A stretch of DNA of 64,000 bases, taken from the NCBI RefSeq assembly GCF_003576645.1, contig NC_044923.1:3275733-3339732 (forward strand). The letters run 5' to 3'. The DNA is from Ipomoea triloba (taxonomy: Eukaryota > Streptophyta > Magnoliopsida > Solanales > Convolvulaceae). Below, piece after piece: positions 26,480 through 38,354 of the stretch. The first letter of the stretch is position 1, and every line of letters starts with the position of its first letter. The notes below the pieces were generated by a model, which ran no database searches, had not been told where the DNA came from, and worked only from the letters and a program-made list of their open reading frames with translations. A program made the translations under genes and the position numbers.

Positions 26480-29400
26480 ATGGCCGGCAGAGAGGAGGCG
26501 GCGCCGCTTTTGGAGCACAGTAATAACAACAACCACAATGGTGAGGTGGGAAAGCAGCCACTACGGCTAAAGGGGAAGATCATAGAGTTTGGAGATGAAT
26601 CAAAGAAGCTATGGACGATTGCCGGACCGGCCATTTTCACGGCCATTTGTCAGTACTCTTTGGGGGCTCTTACACAGACCTTCGCCGGCCAAGTCGGCGA
26701 GCTTGAACTCGCTGCTGTTTCCGTCGAGAACTCCGTCGTCGCCGGCCTTGCTTATGGGGTCATGGTAAATATTAACTTTAAAAAAATATAGATTTGGAAT
26801 AATTTAGTGTTATTTTGCTCAAAATATGTCATTTTGATAAAAATAACCCATTTAAAAAAGAAAGGAGATCGACTAACCGACCTAGTCGGTGCCTAAGAGG
26901 CCTAGATGGCCTAGTCAGTTGCCTAGTTGGCTAGCCACCTAGAGGCGACTAGCCAGCACCTAGAGTTTAGACGGGATTTTTACAACACGACCTATAATTC
27001 TTGATTATTAATCTCGACCATAAATTTTTCACTTTTAATCCTAATGTAAATGGTCGAGTGAATGAATGTGCAGTTGGGAATGGGAAGTGCATTGGAGACA
27101 TTGTGTGGGCAAGCATATGGTGCAGGGAAGATGAGGATGTTGGGTGTATACATGCAAAGATCATGGGTTATATTGCTCACCACTGCCTGTTTTTTGGTCC
27201 CCATTTATGTCTTCTCTCCTCCAATTCTCCACCTTATTGGACAGACCCATGAAATCTCCAAAGCCGCCGGTCTGTTCTCGCTTCACTTCCTTCATTTTCC
27301 ATTCCAAAAATTATATAACAACTACTCTCATTTTTTATTCCTATTAACGTAACATATTGATTATATATATATAGGGAGTAATATAAAGTAGCTGAGTTAT
27401 CAGTAAGGTAGTTGATTTGGTAATCACAAGTTTTTAAGTTCAATTTAATTCTTTACAGGATCGAAATTGTCTATTAATCTTTTCAGTTTGAACTAATTAG
27501 CTATAATGAGCTTTCTCATAAATAAAGGCATGTGACTATAGTTTAATTTCTAACTCGAGAAAATAGTGTTTTTGTTCTTCAATTTTAAATTTTCAATTAA
27601 TTTCGTAATGAGTATTATTAACCTTTTAACTTCTCATAAGGTTACAAATTGAATTGATGAGTCAAAACATGACCCTTTAATTTGTCAAAGGTTACAATGG
27701 GTGGCCTACCTATATCTACCTCAACTAACCCTTTGCTTCCATATTTAATTCTTCCCATATTTAATTATGAGTACATGTGGAGACTACCAAAGATTTGTGG
27801 ATCCAATCATATAATTTTAGTTTCTTTTAAATAAATTTTGATACTACCCCCGTCCCATTTTGTTTGTCTGATTCGGTTAACGAGGCTTGACTGAAGTTAT
27901 TTTTAGTTCAATTTTTCATAATATTAAATTTAGTATTAGTATATAAAATTTATATATTTGGAAACTACATTAGAAGTACTATTAAACACAAAAAATCAAA
28001 TTTAAAAATAATTAAAAATTACTAAAGAAAATAAGCAATGAAGAAAAAGTTAGTTTGACCAATGAATAGTAAACATGACAGGTAAAATGGGACAGATGGG
28101 AGTATCACTTAATGAATTGAGCGTAGTTTAACTTAAAATGGGATAGAGATTAAAGATACATATAAAATATATTTCATAAACTATCAATATATATATTTGT
28201 AAGCCCCTACCATTGCTTTGTGGTCCAAAGGTTAGCTAATAATTAGGACTTTGTACTTGTACCATTCAACAATTTTCACTTTTTACTCTGTTACAATGGA
28301 GTATCTGCTCATAATTACTTTCTCAACCTACTGAAGCACAAAAAACCTATTGAAGCACAAAGAGTCAGTATCGTCTGCACTGAGACTCGAACCGACCCCC
28401 TTCCATATGGGAGTGCAATTGGGTGCCACTAGACTACAAGGTCTTGATAACAATTAACTATATTTTGACAAGTTTTCAAGTAATGTTTGGTCAAAAAATT
28501 CACCGAAAGATCTACATATGGTAAGAAATTCAAAATTGATCAATTAATAGCGAATAAAAAATACTATAGAACTATAGGTGGAAATGTTACAAACACTCTG
28601 AAGGATCAAAAGCAGAAAAACTCAATCTTCTACCATTGGTCCAATCCTATTGGGTACAAACTATAGATTCAACCCATATGAATCAAAATAATGTAGGGTA
28701 ATCTATCCATCACACACCCTCAAATAATTATGGCAGGTTTCCCTTGTCATCAATAATATATATTGAGAGCGGCCCTATTTGCCTTCTCGGTTTCAGGTAA
28801 ATCAAAGATTACAGCAATGCCTCGACTAAAGAAAACCTTGTAAACAAAAGTTGAGTGTCTAATAATGTTTGTTTGCAAAATTGACATCCCAAGTCAATGC
28901 AGGAAAATTTTCATTATGGATGATACCACAACTATTCGCATATGCCCTCAACTTCCCAGTGCAGAAATTCCTGCAATCCCAGAGGAAAGTGCTGGTAATG
29001 TCATGGATTTCAGCAGCAGTGCTTCTGCTACACGCCTTCTTCAGCTGGCTGCTCATAATCAAGCTGCACTGGGGACTAGTAGGCGCAGCAGTCACCCTCA
29101 ACTCTTCATGGTGGCTCATAGTCATTCTGCAGCTCATTTACATCTTCGTCACCAAGTCGGATGGCGCCTGGACCGGGTTCTCGTGGCAGGCGTTTCACGA
29201 CTTGTTCGCCTTCGTCAAGCTCTCGCTGGCATCTGCAGTCATGCTCTGGTACCTGCCCTTCATATAGAGTCGCGTGTTCTTGTCGAATGATGTGTGTTTC
29301 GATGTGTAACGAATTCGTGGAATTGAATTGATTGCAGCTTGGAGTTTTGGTACTTGATGGTGATCATTGTGATCGCGGGGCGATTGGAGAACCCTTTAGT

Positions 29401-30835
29401 CCCTGTTGATGCCCTTTCTATCTGGTAATCTGATGCGTTTCGTATGAGTTTTTAAGGTCATGGGTTAAACTGGCTAAAGGACTGGATTCAGTCTTTTAGT
29501 GTGGTTTGACTGATCAGTCTGATTTTAGATTATAATAACATTGGGAATTTTATATTATGCAGCATGAACCTTCAAGGCTGGGATGCAATGATTTCTATTG
29601 GATTTAATGCAGCCATAAGGTGAATCTTTTAGCAATTAATTAACATTCATGCCTCAATTGATCTTCTTTATGGCCTTATCCCATTGTTCATTAATGGATT
29701 TTGCAGTGTGAGAGTGTCAAATGAGCTTGGAGCTGGGAATCCAAGCATAGCGAAATTTGCAGTCCTAGTGGTTTCCATTACATCCGTGGCGATTGGAGCT
29801 GTTGGTATGGCCGTCGTGCTTGCAACGAAGAATATTTTCCCGCCCCTTTTCACCAACAGTGACGCTGTGGCTAAGGAAACTACAAAGCTCGCAGTTTTGC
29901 TGGCCTGGACATGTCTTATGAACAGCCTCCAACCCGTCTTATCTGGTAAGCTGTACTGTGTTCTGTTTCAACTAAAAGACTAAGCTGACATCGAGACTGT
30001 TCAACGATCAGAACACTCGAATGCGAGCTTGATTGACGGTTTATTTCTTGGTTCAGGGGTTGCTGTTGGAGCTGGATGGCAGTCTGTTGTAGCATATATC
30101 AACATTGGATGTTACTACATTGTGGGGTTGCCTGCCGGGATTCTGTTGGGATTTACATTTGACTTTGGTGCAATGGTATAACTATATGTTCTTGATCTCT
30201 TTCCTAGGATTCACTTAACAGACATCCTAGTTGTGTCTTTTGTACATACAGATTGTTACATAAATTTCTTGATTGCAGGGAATCTGGGGTGGGATGATTG
30301 GAGGAGTGTGCTTGCAGACCATCATACTCATAGTGATTGTCTCAATCACAGACTGGAATAAAGAGGTAATTAATCCTCTCCCTATACTTAAGCCACTAAT
30401 ATTATTGATTATGAGTGTTTAAGGATCAAAGTACAATTATCTAACAAGAGAAGAGCAAAGTAAAATTATGCAATGCGGCAGAAGAAGCTAGGCGCTAACC
30501 AGTTGCCTAGCACCTAGAGCGTCTAAGCAACCAAGTAATCCGAGTATACCGTCTATACTTTTTCCACTTAGGGCTGTGAGTTGCTAAATTGGTCCCACAA
30601 ACTAATTAATCAACTACATATGTTAGCTAATTTGTTAAGTACATAGCTGGGGAAAAGTAGAAGGGGAGCAACCGAGCAGACAAAAAAAATCACTCGGCCG
30701 AGTTGAGCACCGATTTCGTCTAATTGGACAACTAATCAACTACATATGTTAATTAGATGATTTTTTATGGATGTGCAGGCCAGTCTTGCAGACGTTCGTG
30801 TTAAACGTTGGGGAGGGGCAATCGCAAACAGTTAA
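26480..30835 (+). CDS. MATE family efflux transporter (DETOXIFICATION type)
   Basis: Exons are 26480-26764, 27074-27269, 28903-29248, 29338-29424, 29563-29619, 29707-29945, 30057-30175, 30279-30366 and 30792-30835, giving 486 residues. The protein has the length and 12-helix pattern of plant DTX transporters. Landmarks are CGQAYGAGK early, a QKFLQSQ loop mid-protein, [11 protein letters not shown] in the second half and [10 protein letters not shown] near helix 11. MATE proteins export organic compounds with H+ antiport at the plasma membrane or tonoplast; the substrate cannot be read from sequence. It looks closest to the DTX27/DTX29 group. The 3' end is odd: exon 8 has one base too many for the family-like ending [13 protein letters not shown] from an acceptor at 30779, so I used the TTGCAG acceptor ending at 30791, which restores the frame. 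Confidence 0.88.
26870..26990. repeat. CCTAGGCG-type repeat fragment in MATE intron 1
   Basis: It is dense in gcctag/ctaggc phrases and ends gacgggatttttacaac, the inverse of the left terminus of the 45253-45660 element. The orientation is therefore reversed relative to that copy. Confidence 0.6.
27842..28104. mobile_element. Stowaway-type MITE in MATE intron 2
   Basis: Flanking TA dinucleotides (27842-27843 and 28103-28104) enclose ends reading CTACCCCCGTCCCATTTT and, inverted, AAAATGGGACAGATGGGAG. This is the plant Stowaway/Tc1-mariner terminus (CTCCCTCCGTCCC) with mutations. The interior is AT-rich and non-coding, and the element is 259 bp. Confidence 0.85.
28283..28449 (-). repeat. tRNA-derived SINE copy in MATE intron 2
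   Basis: The minus strand reads agaccttgtagtctagtggc then, downstream, a box-B-like ggttcgagtctc, ending in the family tail attgtaacagagtaaaaagtg. There is an insertion or expansion in the tail half. The poly-A tract is short. Confidence 0.65.
30473..30545. repeat. CCTAGGCG-type repeat fragment in MATE intron 8
   Basis: It reads gctaggcgctaaccagttgcctagcacc and similar. A related ggccgagttgagcaccgat stretch follows near 30697, matching the gagttaactcg part of the 45 kb copy. Confidence 0.5.
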
Positions 30836-32133
30836 AAGTGTCATGAAAATCACAGATCGAAGACCAGATTGCAGCTCAGTTTAGGTGTTCTGAACCAACT
30901 GCACTCTATAAATTGTTTTTTTTTTTTTTTAATTATTAATTTCTTGAAGGAGAAGATCCGCAGGGCATTAGATTTCACTTGTTAATTAGGGTCACTTTTG
31001 CAGTAAGTTCTCTAATTTAAGGAATCATAAATTATAATTTGAATTTTCAATAAGTATCAAATTTAAGGAATCATAAATTTTTATCAATATGATGGATGGT
31101 ATACCCGAATATAAAGGAAGTGTTTAGAAAATGGGTGATTATTTATTTTTCAGCTTATTTGACCAATTTTGGTTGTTTAGTTTAGTCAAACAGCTAAATT
31201 TCGTGTTTGGTAAAACAACTTTTTCATTCAGACTTATTGCCCCAAACAATTGACATCAAAAATGCTGCTTTGAGTTTTGTTTCCATTCAAATTGTTGATT
31301 TTTTTAAAGACTAATTTGCCCGTTGTGGCTTCACCATAAGAACACACGAAAATCTAACTGAATAACATTGAGTCGTGGAAGCCTCGTATAACATAGAAAA
31401 TCAAGCTCAAAACAAGAGAGATGAAAATCATTTTTGTATTAAGATTTCTATTACAAAATTGGACGGCAGAAGCACAAAACGTAAAAATTCAAACCTAAAT
31501 ATGAAAGAGAAAAATATGTCATTTTCGTACTAAGACTTTCTATAACAAACAAGGTAATATGACATTACCAGGTAATATCATAACATGAATTAAACAGGTA
31601 ATATAATATTATCAGATTCACATGACCTAAGTAATCTTAATGCCTCCCCAGGAATAAAAATCATTCTCTACCTACTCAGTTATCCTTCTGGAGTTTATTA
31701 ATTTGATACACCAGCTTTGGTTGAAGGCATGTGTGACCCCAGGCCAGCGCACAAAGCATTACGAAAAGAAATAATGGAATCATCATATATGTTATTTTGG
31801 ATTGAACTGATTTGACCATGGCTCATTTGCCTTGGTGAGGTTCAATCCAATTGATTGATTAGTCCTCTTGGAAATTAAACCAATTTGACATATTTTTGCC
31901 ATTCTACTATTCAAAATTGAAGTGCCAATGCCAAATCCATCTAATTTTGTTGCGTGCAAAACTCTCATGGCCCCCGCAAAGACTTACTCAAGTTTGCAAC
32001 ACCTTTTTCTCTTTTAGCCTGCAAATTCACAATTTTTTCAAAAATAGGATTGGATAAGATATAACATTATTACTATTTATTGGTTAATTCAATTATTTAT
32101 GTATTAATTATTTTCTTTAGTATTTATAAATTT

Positions 32134-32291
32134 AATTTTTTTGTGTTTTTTTTTTGAATATTATTGACTTTGTTACAATTACAATGTAGGCCAATATCGC
32201 TTCCATTGAGGCGAGAACACACCTCCTCCGATGTGGGTGTGCAACCAGGTGCCACTAAACCATAAAATTTTTGACAATTTTTTTTGTGTTT
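32134..32291 (-). mobile_element. SINE with near-perfect target duplication
   Basis: The SINE body (about 32149-32275, minus strand) runs from a tRNA-like head (ttatggtttagtggcacctgg) through a box-B-like region to the tail tgtaacaaagtcaataatattc and a poly-A. The flanks AAT(7)GTGTTT at 32134-32148 and AAT(8)GTGTTT at 32276-32291 form a target-site duplication with a one-T length difference. Confidence 0.75.
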
Positions 32292-32576
32292 AATAGTCTT
32301 TTTATGTAATTTATAAATATATAAATTTTATAAACTAAATAGTATTTATGCTTAATATAATGAAAAATAACCACAACGGGTGTTTAATTGTCCTAACGAG
32401 CATGGCTCCACTTGCTCTTTCAGAGTGTGTGGATCCATTCCAATTACTTTCTTGACTGGTTATTCTCTTGTTACCCACCTATGGTGGGGCCAAAATTAAT
32501 GTATGCAGATACAATATTATTAAATTTGAAAAGACACGTTTCAGATATTATTATCGAATTTGATTTTGATATTTTT

Positions 32577-32697
32577 AGTATTATTAACTCTGTTACAATA
32601 CAGTATCTATCCAATGTCTCTACTAATTAAGATTCAAATCTGTGACCTCCCATTTGACAGAGCCACAGTTATATCGTTTGAGCACAAGGTTTTTAGC
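32577..32697 (-). repeat. Decayed SINE copy
   Basis: The plus strand shows the inverted family tail (agtattattaactctgttacaatacag), then caaatctgtgacctcccat and a poorly preserved head. No target duplication was found. Confidence 0.55.
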
Positions 32698-33178
32698 TTG
32701 ATATTTAGATATTTTATTGCGATATAAAAGAAATCAACTACAATTATCCGAAAGTGTATACGGAGTAAACACAACTCTTATATATGCAATATGCAAACTA
32801 CACATAAAATATAAATTGTATTCAAAATATTTTGTGGGACATGCTGGATCAAGAGAACATTTAATTTTGACACTTGTGCTACTTTAGAATCGAATTTAAT
32901 TCTTTAAGGAATGAAAATTTTCGTCCCCTAATAAACTCTGAATTTTGAACTCCGAAATAAATAAATTAAAAAAAAAAAAGTACTTATGGTGGACAAGCAT
33001 GTATCACATCTTTAACTCAAAATCAAAGACGATAATTGGAATGTACATCTATTTTATATGTATTTATTTATAATTTTCACAACACATACCCTTACATGTA
33101 TAAAATGATTACCTTACCCCGTAGGCCAATTACTTTTGAATGGGACACATAAGTTTTTGCAAGATTTATCTCTAATAT

Positions 33179-33593
33179 TAAATTAATGAAATAAGTGTTA
33201 AATAGGTCACTAAACTCATTGATTTTGTGCAATTGGATCGTTGAACTTAAAAAGTGTGTAATCAAACCATTAAACAAGAAAAATAAATGCAATTGAGACC
33301 GTTTTATGATTATTTTTTTTAATGTAATTTAAGTTTAATACGAATTACATTTTAGTTTTTCATTCCAACTAGTATGACAAAGGAAATGACGATTCTTATT
33401 TCATACCATGTAATTAATATGTATTTCATTCTATTGATAAACTTTGAAAATATGTTTATATTTTACTTGTTTAGTGATTTAATTGCACACATTTTAAGTT
33501 TAATGACTTTTTTTTTTGAAAACAAGTTTAATGACTTAATTATACAAAAGTAATAAATTTAATGACCTATTTGATATTTTTTCCTAAATTAAA
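33179..33593. mobile_element. Mutator-like foldback MITE
   Basis: Flanks TAAATTAAT (33179-33187) and TAAATTAAA (33585-33593) differ at one base. The element (33188-33584, 397 bp) has inverted arms sharing aaataggtcactaaa/tttaatgacctattt over about 60 bases in diverged form. The interior is AT-rich with no open frame of note. Confidence 0.65.
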
Positions 33594-33938
33594 AGATGTA
33601 TTGCATTTATTTTTAAAAAGCTAAGTTAATGATTAAATCGCATATTTATTATTTATATATTATTATATGCTGATGAATAATACAAAACGCATCAAGCAAA
33701 AGTGGTGTTCACTTGAAATTGGCTTTGTTAGATCGACAATACGGAATACTCTTACTAAAACTTATAAAAAAAATATGAACTTTCAATTTCAATGTTTTAA
33801 CCAACCGCTATTTCAACATTGCTAATGTACGGTACTGATGTGTTTGTATTGAAAGGTAGAAAAGTGGAGGCAAAGGATATGATGGAAAAGTAAGAATTAT
33901 TGCGGTTCCTTATAATTCAACACGTTTCCATATTAATA

Positions 33939-34374
33939 TAATATTATGGCAAAAACTTGTGTGAGACCGTCTCACCGTGAGACGGGTTTGGTCGAGTCGG
34001 GTTAAGATGTAAATGTAATATTTATATGCACAAATGTTATACTTATATGCTCAAATATAATACTAATCAGGAATAAAATTTTTGTTACTTATAAGGGTAA
34101 ATGTAATACTTTTAAGGGAAAATACAATACTTTTACATTTCGATTAAAAAGTATTACATTTTTCCTCAAAAGTATTATATTTGCCCTTATAAGTAAGGGG
34201 CACTTGTCAAGATGACTTATTATGAAAAATGTGTTAACTTTTCTCTTATAAGTAACAAAAATTGTATTCTTGATTAGTATTATATTTGAGCATATAAGTA
34301 TGACATTTGCACATATAAGTATGACATTTGCATGTTGCTTCAACCCGACCCGACCCGTCTCACCCTAATATTAT
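33939..34374. mobile_element. Foldback MITE with 9 bp target duplication (GTGAGACGG type)
   Basis: TAATATTAT flanks at 33939-33947 and 34366-34374. The 418 bp element has long inverted arms sharing gtgagacgggt, cttatatgctcaaatataatac and ttgttacttataag. The centre holds a second, smaller hairpin around 34097-34190. The left end begins GGCAAAAACTTGTGTGAGACC and has about 27 bases with no counterpart on the right. Confidence 0.85.
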
Positions 34375-34549
34375 TTATTTGTGCGTGTGTGTATACATAT
34401 ATATATATAGTGTGCACGCGCATAATAGAATAGTTACAAATTTATATAGTCACCTAAAAAAATCTATATATTTTTATCCGTAGATTAAGAAGTATTTTTT
34501 TTTTACTTTATATTTTAAATATCTTGAAATAAAGTTAAGCGAAATTGCC

Positions 34550-34645
34550 AAGGACCTTGTGGTCCAGTAGCAACAAGTTGCTCGTTTATATGAGAGATTG
34601 TGAGTAGTTATGAACATATAATTGAGTCACTTATATTTTTTAAAA
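34550..34645 (+). repeat. SINE head fragment
   Basis: It reads aaggaccttgtggtccagtag, matching the head of the SINEs at 28283 and 35073 (read inverted). The box B region is poorly kept, and no family tail is visible beyond an A-rich stretch. Confidence 0.5.
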
Positions 34646-35072
34646 AAATTGAACGAAATTTAAAATTAAACTTCCAGGAAATTGAACTAGGGGATTTTTT
34701 TTTTCTTTTTAAGGAAAAGAAAAAAAAAAGGGGCACACGTGGAGCAGCAATTTGGGCGGTTGCAGCAAGGATAGTCGGAGAAGTTCCTAACTTTGACTTT
34801 CATACTTTTTGACCATTTTTCTTCGCTGACTTTAAATAAGCTTTGACCGTCCATGGTCAAACTTCTTACATAACACGGAGGGAGCATTGCCATTTGCTAG
34901 AAACTTGAGATTAACATTATGACTTTTAAGAGTTTTTTTTTTTGAAAGAATGACTTTTAAGAGTTGAGTTCAGATTATTTGCGTATCCTAAATTTATAAA
35001 TTATATTGTTATCCTCTTCATTTTAAAATATCAATTGTGTTTATTTTAATAATCTCATATTTATGTGTTAGC

Positions 35073-35200
35073 TCTTTTTTTTTTTTTTTTGTTGAATACT
35101 ACTAACAAGAGTCAATATTGACTCCACCCACTGAGCCTCGAACCCACTACCTCCCGTATAAAGGGAAGGGTTTGATGCTACTGGACTAGAAGATTATTGT
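35073..35200 (-). repeat. SINE copy with intact box-B-like motif
   Basis: The minus strand begins cacaataatcttctagtccag, has gggttcgaggctc as a box-B-like element, then the family tail tattgactcttgttagtagtattcaac followed by an A run of about 18. No clear target duplication was found. Confidence 0.7.
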
Positions 35201-36652
35201 GTAGTTAATGATTATTGTTGGGGGAAAACCGGACAAGGGGATGCAAGGTACAATGGTTACGGAAGGGATTTCAATAGGGAATGGAGGAGTCAAAGTTAAA
35301 CATATTTATAGAGAATATAATCAGAGTTGTATATGTTTTGTTAAGTTTTTAGTGTTTCAGGAACTTGGTGTTAAGATTGATGGAAAAAGGTTAATAGTTT
35401 AATGATAAAATATTACAATTGCTAAATTAAATATAGTTTTTACGATATACAATGGTAGTGGTGGTAGGTGGTGGGATGATTAGCTACTTCACTGCTGCAA
35501 ACGAAAAATGACTTCTAAAAAAAAAAGAAATCATTTTCTGAAAAATCTCCTCTATTTACCATTGACCACACCCCCATTTTTCATTAATTTTCATTTTCCC
35601 TCTTTAGCCGAACACTAAAAACCTAAAAAATAACTTCTGAAAAATGACTTAGGTGTGTTTAGAAAGCAAGAAAATAACTTTTTGAAAATCATTCATTTTC
35701 CAGAAAGCACTTTCCTTTTCAATATTTGATTCATTATCCCAACCACTTTGTTCTTGGGTAGTTATTCCATTGTTTGTTTTGACCATTTTTTCTTGGGATT
35801 AGCATTACTAGAAATGTATTTACCAACAAAATAAAAGAAGCATTACTAGAAATGAGTTATTCTCTGCAGGGAGAAAAGCCATTTTTAGGTGACGTGATAT
35901 TAGTTATTCTCATACTCTAACAAATAGTTTTTAACTTGTATTATAATACCAAAAATATCATTTACATACATTTTACTATATATATATATATATATTAGCA
36001 TCATCATCATTATTATTATACATAAATACACATGCGTATCAAACACAAAATCACACGAAATGAAACTGACAGAAACTTTCAGAAATTTTGACTTGGATTT
36101 TGAAATTTTCTGAGAGAAATTGACAACGCATTTTGATCAAATTATTTCAGATATTAAGTTCAGCAAGTCTAGATTATACACAAAATTTTTTATATCAATC
36201 CAAAGTTAGGAAGTATTTTTGTCGATTTTTTTTTTATTTTACAAAACTTCTCCAGAAAGAAATTTAACTGAATGCACTAACAAAAAATTATATCTATATC
36301 TACCATTAATAAATAATAATTAAAGAACTAAATCAAAAACTATATTTTTATTAAGATATTATTATACTCTAATATTAAAAGCAATCAAATTCTATCAATA
36401 GTGATTGGTGTGTGCTACCAAATAACATGATACCAGGCCAGCTTGCAAAATGTAGAAAAGTTCTCACTTTGAACGTTGAATCAAACTTAACGTTTGAAAT
36501 GTAGCAATAATGAAACCCAATATATAATGAAGCTATGGCAATTAGTACACACATTTCACGATCCTTCTTAATTAATATTATAATTTTCAAACACTTTAAA
36601 AATGGACCCACCAATAACAATATTAAAATGGAATCCTTGTCACCTTCACCTT

Positions 36653-36659
36653 TATAAAT
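36653..36659 (+). promoter_or_regulatory. Candidate TATA box of allene oxide synthase
   Basis: TATAAAT lies 124 bases upstream of the ATG, in a position that would give a leader of about 90-100 bases. It is the clearest TATA-like motif in this upstream region. Confidence 0.5.
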
Positions 36660-36782
36660 GCATTATATAATACAGAAAAAACATATTCTATTGGGGGCAA
36701 CATATATGCCAGCAATCACCATAAGCATTCATCATATTCAATAATTTTTCTTACAATCTTCACTGTGTTCTTTCCAGAGAAA

Positions 36783-38354
36783 ATGGCGTCTTCTTCGTTA
36801 GCTGTTCACTTCCAAATCCCTAATCAGAAATCTTCTTTAAGATCTCCGGCGTATTTGAAACCTTCTAGCCGGCGTTTCAAGATTTGCCCAGTTTCTGCCA
36901 CCGTGTCGGATACTCCGCCGACGGTTTCCATGTCGCCGGTCCCGGAGAAACTCCCGACCCGGAAAATACCCGGCGATTATGGGTTGCCGTTGATCGGGCC
37001 GTGGAAAGATCGGTTGGACTATTTTTACAATCAAGGAAGAGAGGAGTTTTTCCGGTCTCGGGTTCAGAAATACGGGTCAACGGTGTTCAGGACGAATATG
37101 CCGCCCGGCCCGTTTATTTCGTTTAGTCCTAACGTCGTCGTTTTGCTCGACGGGAAGAGTTTTCCGACGCTTTTTGATGTGGGAAAGGTGGAAAAACGGG
37201 ATGTTTTCACCGGAACTTTCATGCCCTCCACGGAACTCACCGGCGGGTACCGGATCTTATCCTATTTGGACCCGTCGGAGCCGAAACACGCGAAACTGAA
37301 GCAGCTGATGTTCTTCCTCCTCTCTTCCCGGCGAAGCCACGTCATCCCGGAGTTCCACAAGAGTTTCACGGAGATGTTTGAGGGTTTGGAGAAGGAGGTG
37401 GGTAGCAAGGGGAAAGTAGGGTTAAATGCCGCTAACGATCAGGCGGCTTTCAATTTTTTGGCCCGATCGTGGCTCGGAGTTGATCCGGCCGGGACGAAGC
37501 TGGGAATCGACGGCCCTAATCTTGTTGGGAAATGGGTCGTGTTTAATCTCCACCCTTTATTAGTTCTCGGGCTCCCTAAGGGCTTAGAAGAAGCTCTCCT
37601 CCATACTTTCCGGTTACCGGCGGGGCTAGTGAAAAAAGACTATCAGAGGCTCTACGATTTCTTTTATTCCAACGCAACGGCTTTTTTTGATGAGGCCGAG
37701 AATCTCGGGGTGTCACGTGAGGAGGCCTGCCATAACCTCCTCTTCGTCACGTGCTTCAACTCGTTCGGCGGCATGAAGATTTTCTTCCCCAATATGATCA
37801 AGTGGATCGGCCGCGGCGGCGCGCGGCTGCACGCCGAGCTGGCGCGGGAGATCCGGTCGGTGGTCAAATCCAACGGCGGGAAAGTCACGATGGCCGGGAT
37901 GGAACAGATGCCGTTGATGAAATCCGTGGTTTACGAGGCCCTCCGGATCGAGCCACCCGTCCCAGCCCAATACGGCCGGGCCAAACGCGACCTTATCATC
38001 GAGTCACACGACGCCGCATTTGAAGTTAAGGAAGGGGAGATGTTATTCGGGTTCCAACCGTTTGCCACGAAGGACCCGAAGATCTTCGACCGGGCCGAGG
38101 AGTTCGTGCCGGACCGGTTCACGGGCGAGAACGCAAACGAACTTTTGAGCCACGTGTTGTGGTCTAACGGCCCCGAAACGGAAAGCCCTACCGTTAACAA
38201 TAAACAGTGCGCCGGCAAGGATTTCGTCGTCTTGGTTTCACGGCTGATGGTCGTCGAGCTCTTCCTCCGTTACGATTCTTTCGACATCGAGGTCGGAACG
38301 TCGGCGTTAGGTGCTTCCGTCACCGTAACGTCACTCAAGAGAGCCAGCTTCTGA
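36783..38354 (+). CDS. AOS: Allene oxide synthase, chloroplastic (CYP74A)
   Basis: A single exon encodes 523 residues, normal for intronless plant AOS. Residues 1 to about 45 are Ser/Lys/Arg-rich and acid-poor, fitting a plastid transit peptide. CYP74 features follow: KIPGDYGLPLIGPWKDRLDY near the start of the mature protein, PPGPFIS, the I-helix-equivalent LLFVTCFNSFGG lacking the usual P450 oxygen-binding Thr, an ExxR (EALR), and heme loop NNKQCAGKDF with Cys476. The enzyme dehydrates 13-hydroperoxy-linolenate to an allene oxide, the first committed step to jasmonate. The Met at 36783 (MASSS) is preferred to an in-frame Met six codons upstream, as it begins the typical transit peptide. A hydroperoxide lyase (CYP74B) is less likely given the overall AOS-like sequence. 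Confidence 0.96.
   Translation: MASSSLAVHFQIPNQKSSLRSPAYLKPSSRRFKICPVSATVSDTPPTVSMSPVPEKLPTRKIPGDYGLPLIGPWKDRLDYFYNQGREEFFRSRVQKYGSTVFRTNMPPGPFISFSPNVVVLLDGKSFPTLFDVGKVEKRDVFTGTFMPSTELTGGYRILSYLDPSEPKHAKLKQLMFFLLSSRRSHVIPEFHKSFTEMFEGLEKEVGSKGKVGLNAANDQAAFNFLARSWLGVDPAGTKLGIDGPNLVGKWVVFNLHPLLVLGLPKGLEEALLHTFRLPAGLVKKDYQRLYDFFYSNATAFFDEAENLGVSREEACHNLLFVTCFNSFGGMKIFFPNMIKWIGRGGARLHAELAREIRSVVKSNGGKVTMAGMEQMPLMKSVVYEALRIEPPVPAQYGRAKRDLIIESHDAAFEVKEGEMLFGFQPFATKDPKIFDRAEEFVPDRFTGENANELLSHVLWSNGPETESPTVNNKQCAGKDFVVLVSRLMVVELFLRYDSFDIEVGTSALGASVTVTSLKRASF

Larger units (their letters stand above)
30836..36650. other. Gene-free region between MATE and allene oxide synthase
   Basis: No gene is supported over 5.8 kb. 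It contains three SINE copies or fragments (32149-32275, 32577-32697, 35073-35200), a SINE head at 34550-34645, two Mutator-like foldback elements (33188-33584, 33948-34365), a decayed tttggtaaa-type MITE near 31118-31300, a Stowaway-like end near 34870-34888 (cacggagggag) and a fragment near 35510-35750 with inverted gaaaatgactt/attttctg phrases. The first part includes the MATE 3' UTR with a poly-T run at 30918. Confidence 0.5.

Noticed and set aside
28865..29290. Alternative 141-codon frame overlapping MATE exon 3
   Set aside because: It is a shadow of the real MATE frame (28903-29248), which carries conserved transporter sequence.
35125..35197. tRNA-like sequence with a gggttcgag box
   Set aside because: It lacks a foldable cloverleaf and is joined to a family tail with poly-A, so it is a SINE rather than a tRNA gene.
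36765..36782. Upstream in-frame Met of AOS (six extra residues)
   Set aside because: The six extra residues (MFFPEK) are not transit-peptide-like, and the MASSS start six codons later is typical for AOS.
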